From positions 33,259 to 97,258 of the forward strand of contig WQZP01000007.1 of assembly GCA_009780675.1 (NCBI GenBank): a DNA stretch of 64,000 nt, in the 5' to 3' direction. This document shows, in pieces, positions 54,336 through 62,680 of the stretch (positions are counted from its first letter, which is position 1; every line of letters starts with the position of its first letter). The translations under genes were made by a program, and so were the position numbers. A model generated the notes under the pieces. The model did no database searches. It was not told the origin of the DNA and was given only the letters and a program-made list of their open reading frames with translations. Origin of the DNA: Spirochaetaceae bacterium. Lineage in GTDB: Bacteria > Spirochaetota > Spirochaetia > CADAEX01.

Positions 54336-54881
54336 TTACTTGGAAATGGTACCGGATTTTTTTGTTTGTTTTGTTGATATGGGCTGGAGTTCTTCTCTGA
54401 AAATCCCCATGACAATACTGTCGTGATATTTGCCTTCAACAAAGAACTGCCGCCGTAAAACACCTTCCTGCACAAAGCCCAGTTTTTTATAAATATGCAG
54501 CGCTTTATGATTTTCCGCATCAACATAAAGAAAGACCTTATGCATATTTAAGATATTAAAAGCATAATCAAGCCCTTTGAGCATGGCTGTTTCTGCCAGT
54601 CCCTGCCCCTGAAAGTTTGATTTGATAATGATTTGAATTTCTGCTGTGCGGTGAATAAAATTAATATCTATCAACTCGATAATTCCGGCAAATTGTCCGT
54701 CTGAATCTATAACAAAACGCCGTTCATAATCATCTTGTATGTGTTTATTGTACAGGATGGTCAATTCATCAAGAGATTCGTACGGTTCTTTAAACCAAAA
54801 TGCCATTGTGTGACGTTCATTATCAATAGCGTGAATAAAAGGGAGATCTTTGCTTTCCAGTGGTCGCAGACTTAACTTCAT
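54336..54881 (-). CDS. GNAT N-acetyltransferase, SpeG/RimJ-like
   Basis: About 181 residues: KLSLRPLESKDLPFIHAI, EIQIIIKSNFQGQGLAETA (acetyl-CoA loop Q/RxxGxG/A) and LYVDAENHKALHIYKKLGF (motif B), as in SpeG and ribosomal-protein acetyltransferases. Substrate uncertain, spermidine possible. ATG 54881 follows AGGAAAA, so the longer frame to 54950 is rejected. Confidence 0.86.
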   Translation of the reverse strand: MKLSLRPLESKDLPFIHAIDNERHTMAFWFKEPYESLDELTILYNKHIQDDYERRFVIDSDGQFAGIIELIDINFIHRTAEIQIIIKSNFQGQGLAETAMLKGLDYAFNILNMHKVFLYVDAENHKALHIYKKLGFVQEGVLRRQFFVEGKYHDSIVMGIFREELQPISTKQTKKSGTISK

Positions 54882-54905
54882 TGTTTTTCCTAGTTTGATA
54901 TATTT

Positions 54906-54934
54906 ATAATATTGGAGCCAATAAATTTTGTCAA
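54906..54934 (-). promoter_or_regulatory. Promoter of the GNAT gene
   Basis: Consensus TTGACA (54934-54929), 17-base spacer, TATTAT (54911-54906) on the - strand. The -35 box overlaps the stop codon of the upstream PEP-synthase-like gene. It leaves a leader of about 18 bases with an AGGA ribosome site, a contrast to the leaderless genes. Confidence 0.75.
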
Positions 54935-57927
54935 TTGACCATTTTGTCACAAGCCAAATGAGCTTGTGGTTTTACTATTATCCCTTCCCTCTTTTTCCCA
55001 TCAGCAACAACAAGAATATGGTTTTCGAATTTTATATGCTTTATAACTTCATCTTCATGTTCTGCTGGTAGACTGGCCAGGTAACTAAAATCACAATAGC
55101 CGTCATTATGTGTGGGGTTTATTGTAAAATATGCTATTCCCAAAGAAGTAATATTATGGAAAAAGTGACTGCCCTGGCTTGGTTCAACCTGAAAATTCTT
55201 TAATCCTGTTTCTATTATAACTCTTGCGCTGCTTATTTGCGGCCATGATACAGGAACTCCCAGCCAGGGGTCGCTTGATCCAAGCCTTCCTGGAACAAGC
55301 AGTATATAATTTAAATTTTTCGAAACCAGCCTGGTGTTTATTTCCTCAAGAGCAGCAGCTATTTTTATTGTTTGCGAAGGGTCAAAACTTTCAGGCTTGA
55401 TGTAAACAAAATCAGAAATGTCTTTATACTTTCCGTTACCTAAAGCTTTTCTTGATTGAATTATAAGGTCTTCTTTTTCGTAGTTATCGATATGGAGATC
55501 AGCAGCCTCTTCTCCCTCAACAATGGGTCTTACCTGTAAAAAACTGAATACATGGGGTCGGGCTGGAGAGGCGCTTAAATTCACTGCAAATTCAATCTCA
55601 ATAGGACAGTTCATTAAATCTTTTCCGGTTCCAAGAAGCGTTTGCAATATTTCAGCCAGGGGAAAAGCATTATATTTTAATATTCCTGCAAATGTTACGA
55701 TTTTTGGACCTCTCGCATAAATATCATCTGTTATGGTCTGATTTTCCATATCATAAATGGAAGTCATATACTTAAATGAGTCTATTTTTTCTGCTTCTTT
55801 TATATCAAGAAGCGGGGTAGAGCTTTCCTCGTCTATTGAAGGGGTAAAGCTATGAGGAGAAAGATCAAGCGCATAGAATTTTTTTTGCCTGGTTTGCATT
55901 GTTGACTCAATTGAATAAAACTGGAGGATTTTCTCTGGGTATGGTGGACTGAACCTTACGCTATTACCTCCGCCAACAACAATTTTGCCAAGCCCTACAG
56001 ATACTTCCACAATACCATCTTCTGTTTTTTCGCCTGTAATGGGGTAGTAGTTATACGATTTTGCAACACCGGAAAAATCAGGATGAAAATAGTTTTCATT
56101 TTGTTTTCCGGTAAGCTCCTGAATTACCACAGCCATTTTTTCTTCATCAATAACATTTTTTGTTACAGAGATGTAAGCTTTACTTTTTTTGGAATATGTA
56201 GAAGCATAAACACATTTTATTGCCTGTTCCATTTGGATGCATCTTTCGGAAAAGTCGTTACTATTGTTTGGAAGCATATATGTCGCGTATATCCCTGCAA
56301 AGGGCTGATACAATGAATCTTCAAGGAGACTGGAAGAGCGCACAGCAACAGGTACTTTTATAATATTCAGAAAAGCTTTTATATTTTCTCTTAAATATTC
56401 CGGAAGGGTTGCTTCAAGAAAAGATTTCAATATTATATCATCGGCATCTGAAGAGTAAGCTATGCTGTAAAGATTATTTTGCTCCATAAAGTCTTCAAAA
56501 ACAGAAGTTGATATTACGATTGTTCTGGGTATTGTTATGTTTATCCCTTTATACTTAAATATAAGGTCTTTGTTTTTAAGTACTGAATTTATAAACGCAA
56601 GACCTCTTCCTTTGCCTCCAAGAGAGCCATCCCCTATTCTGGAGAAATAAACAAAGTCATCAAACTTGTTATCATCAAAACTTGCTATGGAACCTCTTCC
56701 TGTAAACTTGCGGTAGAGTTTGATTATATTTACAAGCTCTTTTTTTGTCTCCTCAAGCGAATCCTGAAAATCTGAAAGCTGTATTGGCTTAAAAATATCA
56801 GCAAGTGAAAATAATGCTCTTGCCCTAAGCCATTTTGAGAAACGGTTTTCGCGGATATGGGTCGCTATTGTTTCGCAGGTAATGGCTTCAAGTTTTTCCT
56901 GAAGCTCTTTAAGATTGCTTGCTTTATCAAATTGAACATTGTCCTTGTGAAATACAAAATCACCAAATCCATAACTTTCGATAATATATGTTCTTAGGTC
57001 TTTTAAAAGAGTTTCAGAATCTTTGCATATAAACGATGCATTGAGTTTTTTGGCTTCCTTTTCAAGCTCTATTTGAGCAGACTGCAAAAGTATTGGAACA
57101 TCGTGGTTGTCTTCGCGTATGATTTTGCATAATTTGAGGCCTGCTTCCGGGTCTTCTTCTTTGTCCTTTAGGTTTGTTTTATAACCTATATCAGATATTA
57201 TTCCCAAAATATTTTGTTTATATTGGTTGTAAAGAGTTACAGCTTCTTCCAGAGTTGTCGCGAGCAGAATTTTGGGTCTGCCTCTCATTCTCATATTTTT
57301 TTCATACTGATTTAACCCTTCTTCCATTATTCTTGTTGCCTGTTTGTAAAGCAGCATATAGATATTTGGAAGATAACTTGAATAATATCTGACGGAATTT
57401 TCTACAAGAATAATAACCTGCACATTGCCTGTTTCTACATCATCTTTAACATTTATTTTGTCTTCGATAAGTTTTACAATTGCAAGAAGCAGTCTGGTAT
57501 TGCCCAGCCACGAGAATATATAATCTGCTTTGGTTGTTTCAAGAGCTTCCATCTGAGAATAAATATTTTTTGAAAATGGGCTTAACACAACAACCGGGAT
57601 ATCGGGATATGCTTCTTTTACCTTATCAGCAAAGTCAAAAACAAGCGCCCCTTTGTAGTTGAGCATACTTATTACAAGGTCATACTTGCTGTTTTTGAGC
57701 TTTAAAAAAGCTTCTTCTTCATTCAAAACATGGGTAAATCTTGGAGGCCGCCTGAGGTTTAATGATACATATTCCTGGAAAAGCTGCTCATCTATTCTGC
57801 CGTCCTCATCAAGCATAAATTTGTCATATTGGCTGCAGATAAGAAGTATATCACTGATCCTTTTCTGCATAAGTTTTTCAAATGGTGTTTCTTTAAAATT
57901 ATATACAATACCTAAGTTATCATTCAT
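54931..57927 (-). CDS. Receiver-like domains fused to PEP-synthase-type ATP-grasp domain
   Basis: 998 residues. Residues 1-330 contain two response-regulator-like alpha/beta domains (ISDILLICSQYDKFML, YDLVISMLNYKG, DIPVVVLSPF; later GIISDIGYKTNLKDKEEDP, VPILLQSAQIE). Residues about 430-830 are a PPDK/PEP-synthase N-terminal ATP-grasp domain with IGDGSLGGKGRGLAF, VPVAVRSSSLLEDS and VRPIVEGEEA. The swivelling phosphohistidine and PEP-binding domains are absent, replaced by about 170 residues of unknown fold. So a full PEP synthase reaction is unlikely; a phosphotransfer or regulatory role seems better. Confidence 0.75.
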   Translation of the reverse strand: MNDNLGIVYNFKETPFEKLMQKRISDILLICSQYDKFMLDEDGRIDEQLFQEYVSLNLRRPPRFTHVLNEEEAFLKLKNSKYDLVISMLNYKGALVFDFADKVKEAYPDIPVVVLSPFSKNIYSQMEALETTKADYIFSWLGNTRLLLAIVKLIEDKINVKDDVETGNVQVIILVENSVRYYSSYLPNIYMLLYKQATRIMEEGLNQYEKNMRMRGRPKILLATTLEEAVTLYNQYKQNILGIISDIGYKTNLKDKEEDPEAGLKLCKIIREDNHDVPILLQSAQIELEKEAKKLNASFICKDSETLLKDLRTYIIESYGFGDFVFHKDNVQFDKASNLKELQEKLEAITCETIATHIRENRFSKWLRARALFSLADIFKPIQLSDFQDSLEETKKELVNIIKLYRKFTGRGSIASFDDNKFDDFVYFSRIGDGSLGGKGRGLAFINSVLKNKDLIFKYKGINITIPRTIVISTSVFEDFMEQNNLYSIAYSSDADDIILKSFLEATLPEYLRENIKAFLNIIKVPVAVRSSSLLEDSLYQPFAGIYATYMLPNNSNDFSERCIQMEQAIKCVYASTYSKKSKAYISVTKNVIDEEKMAVVIQELTGKQNENYFHPDFSGVAKSYNYYPITGEKTEDGIVEVSVGLGKIVVGGGNSVRFSPPYPEKILQFYSIESTMQTRQKKFYALDLSPHSFTPSIDEESSTPLLDIKEAEKIDSFKYMTSIYDMENQTITDDIYARGPKIVTFAGILKYNAFPLAEILQTLLGTGKDLMNCPIEIEFAVNLSASPARPHVFSFLQVRPIVEGEEAADLHIDNYEKEDLIIQSRKALGNGKYKDISDFVYIKPESFDPSQTIKIAAALEEINTRLVSKNLNYILLVPGRLGSSDPWLGVPVSWPQISSARVIIETGLKNFQVEPSQGSHFFHNITSLGIAYFTINPTHNDGYCDFSYLASLPAEHEDEVIKHIKFENHILVVADGKKREGIIVKPQAHLACDKMVN

Positions 57928-58021
57928 TTTCTAATGATAATATTTCTTTGTTCATCTAGCAATAATTATTAACTATTTTAATATTCTGATTGGTGATATG
58001 GGAGTATAGTTGTACAGATTA

Positions 58022-58468
58022 TTATGACATAAAATTGTTTAGATTTTCTTTTATATTACTCCAAAAAACATCTATTCCGTTTATTAAATTTTCCATTCTT
58101 TCCCATTCAAGTTGAAATCCGTATGCATGTCTAACAAAGTGTCTGAATTTTAAATATTCTTCTATTTTTATTTGCAAATCATTGCTGAATATTTGTTTTC
58201 TGTTTTCATCAGCTATAAAAGCTTTATCCAATAATTCCATATGCCATTTATTACTATCTGGCAATTTACCTTCATAATGTTTAATTATTAGTATTAATAT
58301 ATTCTCAAGCCCATTGTAAAATGAATGAAGAACCATTGATGCAGCTGATATTTCAATGAAGCCTGGTTTTTTTATTTTGCATAAATCAAATAATGGTTTA
58401 GCATTAACAATTAATTTATCAATTTGAGATATTTCATACAATAATTTTGCTTTTAAACCATTATCCAA
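58022..58468 (-). CDS. HepT-like HEPN toxin, pair 3
   Basis: 148 residues, all helical, with KFRHFVRHAYGFQLEWERM holding an R-x4-H motif (RHFVRH) and the following Y/F expected of HepT ribonucleases. It overlaps its MNT partner by 8 bases; gene order is antitoxin then toxin. Confidence 0.85.
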   Translation of the reverse strand: MDNGLKAKLLYEISQIDKLIVNAKPLFDLCKIKKPGFIEISAASMVLHSFYNGLENILILIIKHYEGKLPDSNKWHMELLDKAFIADENRKQIFSNDLQIKIEEYLKFRHFVRHAYGFQLEWERMENLINGIDVFWSNIKENLNNFMS

Positions 58469-58757
58469 TTTTGACCACCTCTCCCAGTGAGTCTAAAAGA
58501 TGATAAAAATCAATACGTAAATCAAAATCAACAAGGTCTACTTTATTTTCCAATTCTCTATCCAGAGATGCATATACTCTAAAAAATTTCTTTGGGGGTA
58601 ATCCAGTTATGCCAATATCTATGTCGGAATTTTGATGTATTTTACCTGTAATCAATGATCCAAATAAAAATACATCTTTACACCCTTCGTTTTTGAGAAA
58701 ATGTGTGGCTCTTTTTATATCATCCTGATACTTTTCAGGAATTTCATATAAATTCAT
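58461..58757 (-). CDS. MNT-type nucleotidyltransferase antitoxin, pair 3
   Basis: 98 residues with VFLFGSLITGKIHQNSDIDIGI (GS...SDxD) near the middle. Predicted to AMPylate its HEPN partner. ATG 58757 lies six bases after a -10 box and has no ribosome site. Confidence 0.86.
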   Translation of the reverse strand: MNLYEIPEKYQDDIKRATHFLKNEGCKDVFLFGSLITGKIHQNSDIDIGITGLPPKKFFRVYASLDRELENKVDLVDFDLRIDFYHLLDSLGEVVKIG

Positions 58758-58763
58758 ATTTTT

Positions 58764-58791
58764 ATTTTATCACAATGTGCTTTTATGTCAA
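58764..58791 (-). promoter_or_regulatory. Promoter of MNT/HEPN pair 3, leaderless geometry
   Basis: On the - strand TTGACA (58791-58786), 16-base spacer, TAAAAT (58769-58764), six A/T bases, ATG 58757. The predicted start point is at or within a base of the ATG. Confidence 0.65.
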
Positions 58792-59049
58792 TGTATTTTT
58801 ACGGGAATCCTGTGAAGTTTGCGCTTGTGACCGTTATGCGCGATATTGCTTTCTTGCGACTTCATTAGTCGCGATTTTGCTTTGTTTATAATCTTGACCG
58901 TATTATTTTAATTAATATTGTTGAAATTAAATAAATGTAGAACGGTATATTCATTGTGAATATTAGAGGCAATAAACGTTGTATCTCCGAATAATATCGC
59001 ATAACGCATGTCGTTGTCGCAAAAAACTGGGGTTGGATTGAGTCTAAAG

Positions 59050-59220
59050 CTGATGGTATGTTGGGGTAGTACAGGGTGTGCCTGGTGAGAGGGGGAAGTT
59101 GGGGGCTAGTGGGTCTGGGGGAGCGGAATCGCTTGGTGAATCCCGGTCGCGGGCGCAACCGGAAACAGCGCTGCCTAGCGTATTTTAGCTGGCAGCGCAG
59201 ATGCAGGTGAGAGCCCGCAG
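59050..59220. ncRNA. Candidate structured RNA, GC-rich island
   Basis: GC rises to 42 of 60 bases in the line 59101-59160, against about one third around it. Perfect stems: GCGCTGCC (59168-59175) with GGCAGCGC (59191-59198), extended by AGC/GCT inside; CCCG (59142-59145) with CGGG (59150-59153). CCGGT/ACCGG is an alternative pairing. In AT-rich genomes such islands often mark functional RNAs. No known RNA family could be named; strand is unknown. Confidence 0.35.
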
Positions 59221-59418
59221 TTTGTGAATATACATCAGTTTATCAGCTTACATGTTGAAAGCCCGAGCGTTTTTTTGTGGCTAAGGCATGCGCTTAAAAA
59301 GGGGCGGATTTCTTGTTTTGGGGGTAAAAAAAGCTTGGTTTTTAACTAAATTAGCCTTAAAAAAGGCTAATCAGTCTAACTATTTTAATATTCTGCTATA
59401 TATAGCCCCTTTATGGTC

Positions 59419-59447
59419 TTGACGAGTTTTGATAATAGGGTTAAATA
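59419..59447 (+). promoter_or_regulatory. Candidate promoter of gdhA
   Basis: TTGACG (59419-59424), 17-base spacer, TAAATA (59442-59447). The -10 box is weak; TATTAT near 59482 is an alternative. Would leave a leader of about 60 bases that includes the palindrome at 59462. Confidence 0.45.
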
Positions 59448-59461
59448 TGTGTAGGTAATTA

Positions 59462-59479
59462 AGATAATTATAATTATCT
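59462..59479. promoter_or_regulatory. Perfect 18-bp palindrome upstream of gdhA
   Basis: AGATAATTA followed directly by TAATTATCT. It lies about 35 bases before the gdhA ATG, between the candidate promoter and the AAAGGAG ribosome site, an operator-like place for a dimeric regulator. Confidence 0.55.
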
Positions 59480-59512
59480 ACTATTATATAAAAGACAAAA
59501 GGAGCTGATAGA

Positions 59513-60853
59513 ATGAATAACCTTAATGATTTTATGGCAAAAATTGAAGCAAAAAATCCGGGAGAAGATTTGTTTATTCAAGCGGTTAGAGAGGTTGTAG
59601 AAAGTGTTTGGGAGACTTACATAGGTAATCCTCGTTTTGTAAAGAACAATATTTTAGAAAGAATGATTGAATCTGAAAGAATCATCATTTTTAGTGTTCC
59701 ATGGGTGAACGATAAAGGCGAAGTACAAGTAAATCGTGGTATTCGTGTTCAACAAAATAGCGCAATCGGACCATACAAAGGTGGTATTCGCTACCATCCA
59801 AGCGTAACTGTTTCACAGTTGAAGTTTTTAGCTTTTGAACAAACATTAAAGAATTCATTGACAACATTGCCTATGGGTGGTGGTAAAGGTGGTTCAGACT
59901 TTGATGCAAAAGGTAAATCAGAAGGCGAAATGATGAGATTTAGCCAAGCTTTTATGCAAGAGCTTTTCCGCCATATTGGCCCACAGACTGACGTTCCTGC
60001 TGGTGATATTGGTGTTGGCGCGCGTGAAGTTGGTTATATGTTTGGTATGTACAAAAAACTTTCTAATCATTTTACTGGTGTTATTACAGGTAAAGGTTTA
60101 AACTGGGGTGGAAGTAAATTCAGACCTGAAGCTACAGGTTTTGGTTTAGTTTATTTTGCGCAAGAACAGCTTAAAACAAAAGGAACATGCTTTAAAGGTA
60201 AAAAAGTTGCGGTTTCCGGCTTCGGACAAGTATCTTGGGGAGCTGCGCAAAAGGTAACTGATTTTGGCGGAAAAGTTGTTACTTTATCTGGTCCTGATGG
60301 ATATATCTACGATGAAGCTGGTGTAAATACAAAAGAAAAGTTTGAGTTCATGGTAACTATGAAAAATTCAAACAATAATCAAGTAAAAGACTATGCAGAT
60401 AAGTTTGGAGTTCCTTTCTATCCTGGCAAGAGACCTTGGGAAGTAAAAGTAGATGTTGCTTTACCATGCGCTATCCAAAATGAGCTTAATGAAGAAGATG
60501 CTAAAAAACTTTTGGCAAATGGAGTTATTTGTGTGTCAGAAGGCGCTAATATGCCTTGTACTCCTGAAGCTATGCATTTATTCCTGACTGCAAAAATTCC
60601 TTTTGGACCTGGAAAAGCTGCTAACGCTGGTGGAGTTTCAACTTCATGTCTTGAAATGGCTCAGAATGCTACGCATTTACCATGGTCAGGCGAAGAAGTA
60701 GATGCTAAACTTCAGGCTATTATGAAAAATATACATGAACAGTGCGTAACTTACGGAAAACTGGCTGATGGCTATGTGGATTATGTAAAAGGCGCAAACA
60801 TTGCCGGATTTATAAAAGTTGCAAATGCAATGTGCGATCAGGGTGTTGTTTAA
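59513..60853 (+). CDS. gdhA: Glutamate dehydrogenase (NADP type)
   Basis: 446 residues, hexameric class I. QNSAIGPYKGGIRYHPSV (substrate-binding Lys), LPMGGGKGGSDFD (catalytic Lys), QTDVPAGDIGVGAREVGYM and the Rossmann VAVSGFGQVSWGAAQK are all intact. Makes glutamate from 2-oxoglutarate and ammonia. The length and FDAKGKS block fit the biosynthetic NADP enzymes. Ribosome site AAAGGAG; followed by a strong terminator. Confidence 0.95.
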   Translation: MNNLNDFMAKIEAKNPGEDLFIQAVREVVESVWETYIGNPRFVKNNILERMIESERIIIFSVPWVNDKGEVQVNRGIRVQQNSAIGPYKGGIRYHPSVTVSQLKFLAFEQTLKNSLTTLPMGGGKGGSDFDAKGKSEGEMMRFSQAFMQELFRHIGPQTDVPAGDIGVGAREVGYMFGMYKKLSNHFTGVITGKGLNWGGSKFRPEATGFGLVYFAQEQLKTKGTCFKGKKVAVSGFGQVSWGAAQKVTDFGGKVVTLSGPDGYIYDEAGVNTKEKFEFMVTMKNSNNNQVKDYADKFGVPFYPGKRPWEVKVDVALPCAIQNELNEEDAKKLLANGVICVSEGANMPCTPEAMHLFLTAKIPFGPGKAANAGGVSTSCLEMAQNATHLPWSGEEVDAKLQAIMKNIHEQCVTYGKLADGYVDYVKGANIAGFIKVANAMCDQGVV

Positions 60854-60873
60854 TTTAAAGATTTTGTTTAAAT

Positions 60874-60909
60874 AAAAAAAGAGCTACCGCAAAAGGTAGC
60901 TCTTTTTTT
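60874..60909 (+). terminator. Intrinsic terminator of gdhA
   Basis: GAGCTACC (60881-60888) and GGTAGCTC with a GCAAAA loop, preceded by seven A and followed by seven T; the paired A/T flanks make it bidirectional. Confidence 0.95.
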
Positions 60910-60939
60910 AGATTTTTAGGTTAAGATCTTTGGAAGTAA

Positions 60940-61284
60940 ATGTTTGATATTCAGGATTTTGATAAAACAGATTTTTATAAAAAAGTAAAAAGCATTATAG
61001 CGGAGATCCCTTACGGCAAAGTGTGTACTTACGGGATGATTGCGCTTCTGGCAGGCAGACCGCGAAATTCCCGTATGGTTGGCAGATTTTTATCATCAGG
61101 AATGGGGGATGACCTTCCTTGCCACAGAGTTGTAAATCATAAAGGGAGGACTGTGCCAGGCTGGCAAGAGCAAAGATTTTTGCTTAAGCAGGAAGGGGTG
61201 TTGTTTAAAGAAGATGGCAATGTTGATTTAAAATCTTGTTTGTGGGAATTTTTTATTGATTCTGAAAATGATTCCAAAAATTAA
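60940..61284 (+). CDS. MGMT/alkyltransferase DNA-binding domain protein
   Basis: 114 residues, only the C-terminal domain of O6-alkylguanine-DNA alkyltransferase: IPYGKVCTYGMIALLAGRPRNSR (recognition helix) and LPCHRVVNHKGR with the acceptor Cys in PCHR. Since the Cys is present, it is not an ATL protein in the strict sense (those have Trp there). GGAAG precedes ATG 60940. It sits 5 bases before the DUF1848 gene. Confidence 0.85.
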   Translation: MFDIQDFDKTDFYKKVKSIIAEIPYGKVCTYGMIALLAGRPRNSRMVGRFLSSGMGDDLPCHRVVNHKGRTVPGWQEQRFLLKQEGVLFKEDGNVDLKSCLWEFFIDSENDSKN

Positions 61285-61289
61285 TAAAT

Positions 61290-62213
61290 ATGATTATAAG
61301 CGCAAGTCGAAGAACAGATATTCCAGCTTTTTATTCAGAGTGGTTTTTAAACAGGATAAAAGAAGGTTTTTTATTTGTTCCAAACCCCAGAAACCCAAAC
61401 CTGCTTTCAAGAGTAGAGCTTTCTCCGGAGAAAATAGAATGCATTGTTTTTTGGACAAAAAATCCTGCGCCTTTTATACCTCACCTTGATATACTGGATA
61501 AATTAAAATATTTATATTATTTTGAATTTACATTAACAGCTTATCAAAATGATATTGAAAAAAATCTTCCAGCAAAAGAAAAACTTATAACAACTTTTAA
61601 ACAACTAAGCAGCAGGCTTGGCCCTGACCGTGTTGACTGGCGTTTTGACCCCATAATAATAAATGAAAAATTTGATATAGAGTGGCATCAAAAAAATTTT
61701 CGCAATATCTGTAGTGAAATTCATAAATATACAAATAGATGTATTATAAGTTTTGTTGATCCATATTCGCATATCAGCAAGTATTTTGCAGAACCAAAAG
61801 AAGAAGATGTTCATAAACTGGCAGCCAGCCTCGCTCAAATAGCAAAAGAATTTGATTTGCCGTTACTTACCTGCTCGGAACAAATTGATTTAAGTCCCTA
61901 TGGGATTGCTCATTGCTCCTGTATTGATAAAAATAAAATAGAAAAACTTGCTGGATATTCCATTGACGCAAAAAAAGATCCAGGTCAAAGAAAAGCGTGT
62001 GGTTGTATTGAGAGTGTAGATATTGGAATGTACAATACATGCAGACATGGCTGCCTTTACTGTTATGCGACAACATCAGAAAAAAATGTTTTAAAGCAAG
62101 TGGAAAATCACAGCCAATACTCTCCACTGCTTTCAGGTTTCCCAAGCGGAACAGAAAAAATAACCACCCGCATTTCTTCCAGGAATAAAAATCAAAAGCT
62201 ACTTTTTGATTGA
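61290..62213 (+). CDS. DUF1848 family iron-sulfur protein
   Basis: 307 residues with the family start MIISASRRTDIPAFYSEWF, VFWTKNPAPFIPHL, and YYFEFTLTAY. The C-terminal third is cysteine-rich: ACGCIESVDIG and NTCRHGCLYCYA (C-x3-C-x2-C), a 4Fe-4S site similar to radical SAM clusters but at the C-terminal end. Function unknown. Co-directional with the MGMT domain gene, 5 bases apart, so perhaps linked to nucleic-acid repair or modification. Confidence 0.85.
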   Translation: MIISASRRTDIPAFYSEWFLNRIKEGFLFVPNPRNPNLLSRVELSPEKIECIVFWTKNPAPFIPHLDILDKLKYLYYFEFTLTAYQNDIEKNLPAKEKLITTFKQLSSRLGPDRVDWRFDPIIINEKFDIEWHQKNFRNICSEIHKYTNRCIISFVDPYSHISKYFAEPKEEDVHKLAASLAQIAKEFDLPLLTCSEQIDLSPYGIAHCSCIDKNKIEKLAGYSIDAKKDPGQRKACGCIESVDIGMYNTCRHGCLYCYATTSEKNVLKQVENHSQYSPLLSGFPSGTEKITTRISSRNKNQKLLFD

Positions 62214-62236
62214 TGTGCCAGGGAGGTTAAACAAAA

Positions 62237-62680
62237 TCACTTTTCAAGCGCGCTGATTTTGTTTACTCTTTGCTCGTGCCTTCCCCCTTCAAAGGCTGTT
62301 GCAATAAATTTCTCCAACATTTTTTCAACAGTGACATTGTGCTCGATCCTTCCGCCAAAAGCCAAAAAGTTCGCGTTATTATGAGCCTTGCTCATCTCTG
62401 CTGTAAGCAGATCGTGTACAACCGCGCATCTTATCCCTTTTATTTTATTCGCAGCTATGGAAATTCCAAGAGCTGTTCCGCAAAACAATATGCCGAAATC
62501 ATAATTTCTTGATTTGAATTCATTACATGCTCTATTGGCAATGTCCGGGTAATCTACAGAATCTTCATTATATACGCCTACATCAGTTATTATGTGCCCG
62601 TTTTTTTCAAGGTATTTTTTTATTATTTCTTTTAGTTTAAATCCGCCATGGTCTGAGCCCAGTACAATTTTTTTACTCAC
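62237..62680 (-). CDS. rpiB: Ribose-5-phosphate isomerase B
   Basis: 147 residues: IVLGSDHGGFKLKEII, GVYNEDSVDYPDIA and LFCGTALGISIAANKIKGIRCA (catalytic Cys in C-G-T) and the AHNNANFLAFGGR loop are all RpiB hallmarks. Interconverts ribose 5-phosphate and ribulose 5-phosphate, next to the transketolase gene. Overlaps the Nudix gene by 8 bases. Confidence 0.94.
   Translation of the reverse strand: MSKKIVLGSDHGGFKLKEIIKKYLEKNGHIITDVGVYNEDSVDYPDIANRACNEFKSRNYDFGILFCGTALGISIAANKIKGIRCAVVHDLLTAEMSKAHNNANFLAFGGRIEHNVTVEKMLEKFIATAFEGGRHEQRVNKISALEK

Larger units (their letters stand above)
58792..59512. other. 720-bp stretch without a convincing gene
   Basis: It holds a GCGACT/AGTCGC stem near 58855-58871, the GC-rich structured segment 59050-59220, the gdhA promoter region and a palindrome. 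A 90-codon leftward frame (59158-58886) crosses the GC-rich edge but shows no domain or ribosome site. The rest looks like non-coding DNA. Confidence 0.6.

Noticed and set aside
54931..57927. Complete phosphoenolpyruvate synthase
   Set aside because: The phosphohistidine and PEP-binding domains are not present in the sequence.
58886..59158. 90-codon leftward frame, Arg/Pro-rich at its start
   Set aside because: No ribosome site, no recognised domain, composition follows the GC-rich island, and its end runs into AT-rich non-coding DNA.
59041..59225. Cobalamin-riboswitch-like words (GGTGAATCCCGG, GGGCGCAACCGG) in the GC-rich island
   Set aside because: The conserved order and other core words of the cobalamin aptamer are missing, and the next gene is gdhA 290 bases away. 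Kept only as a candidate RNA of unknown type.
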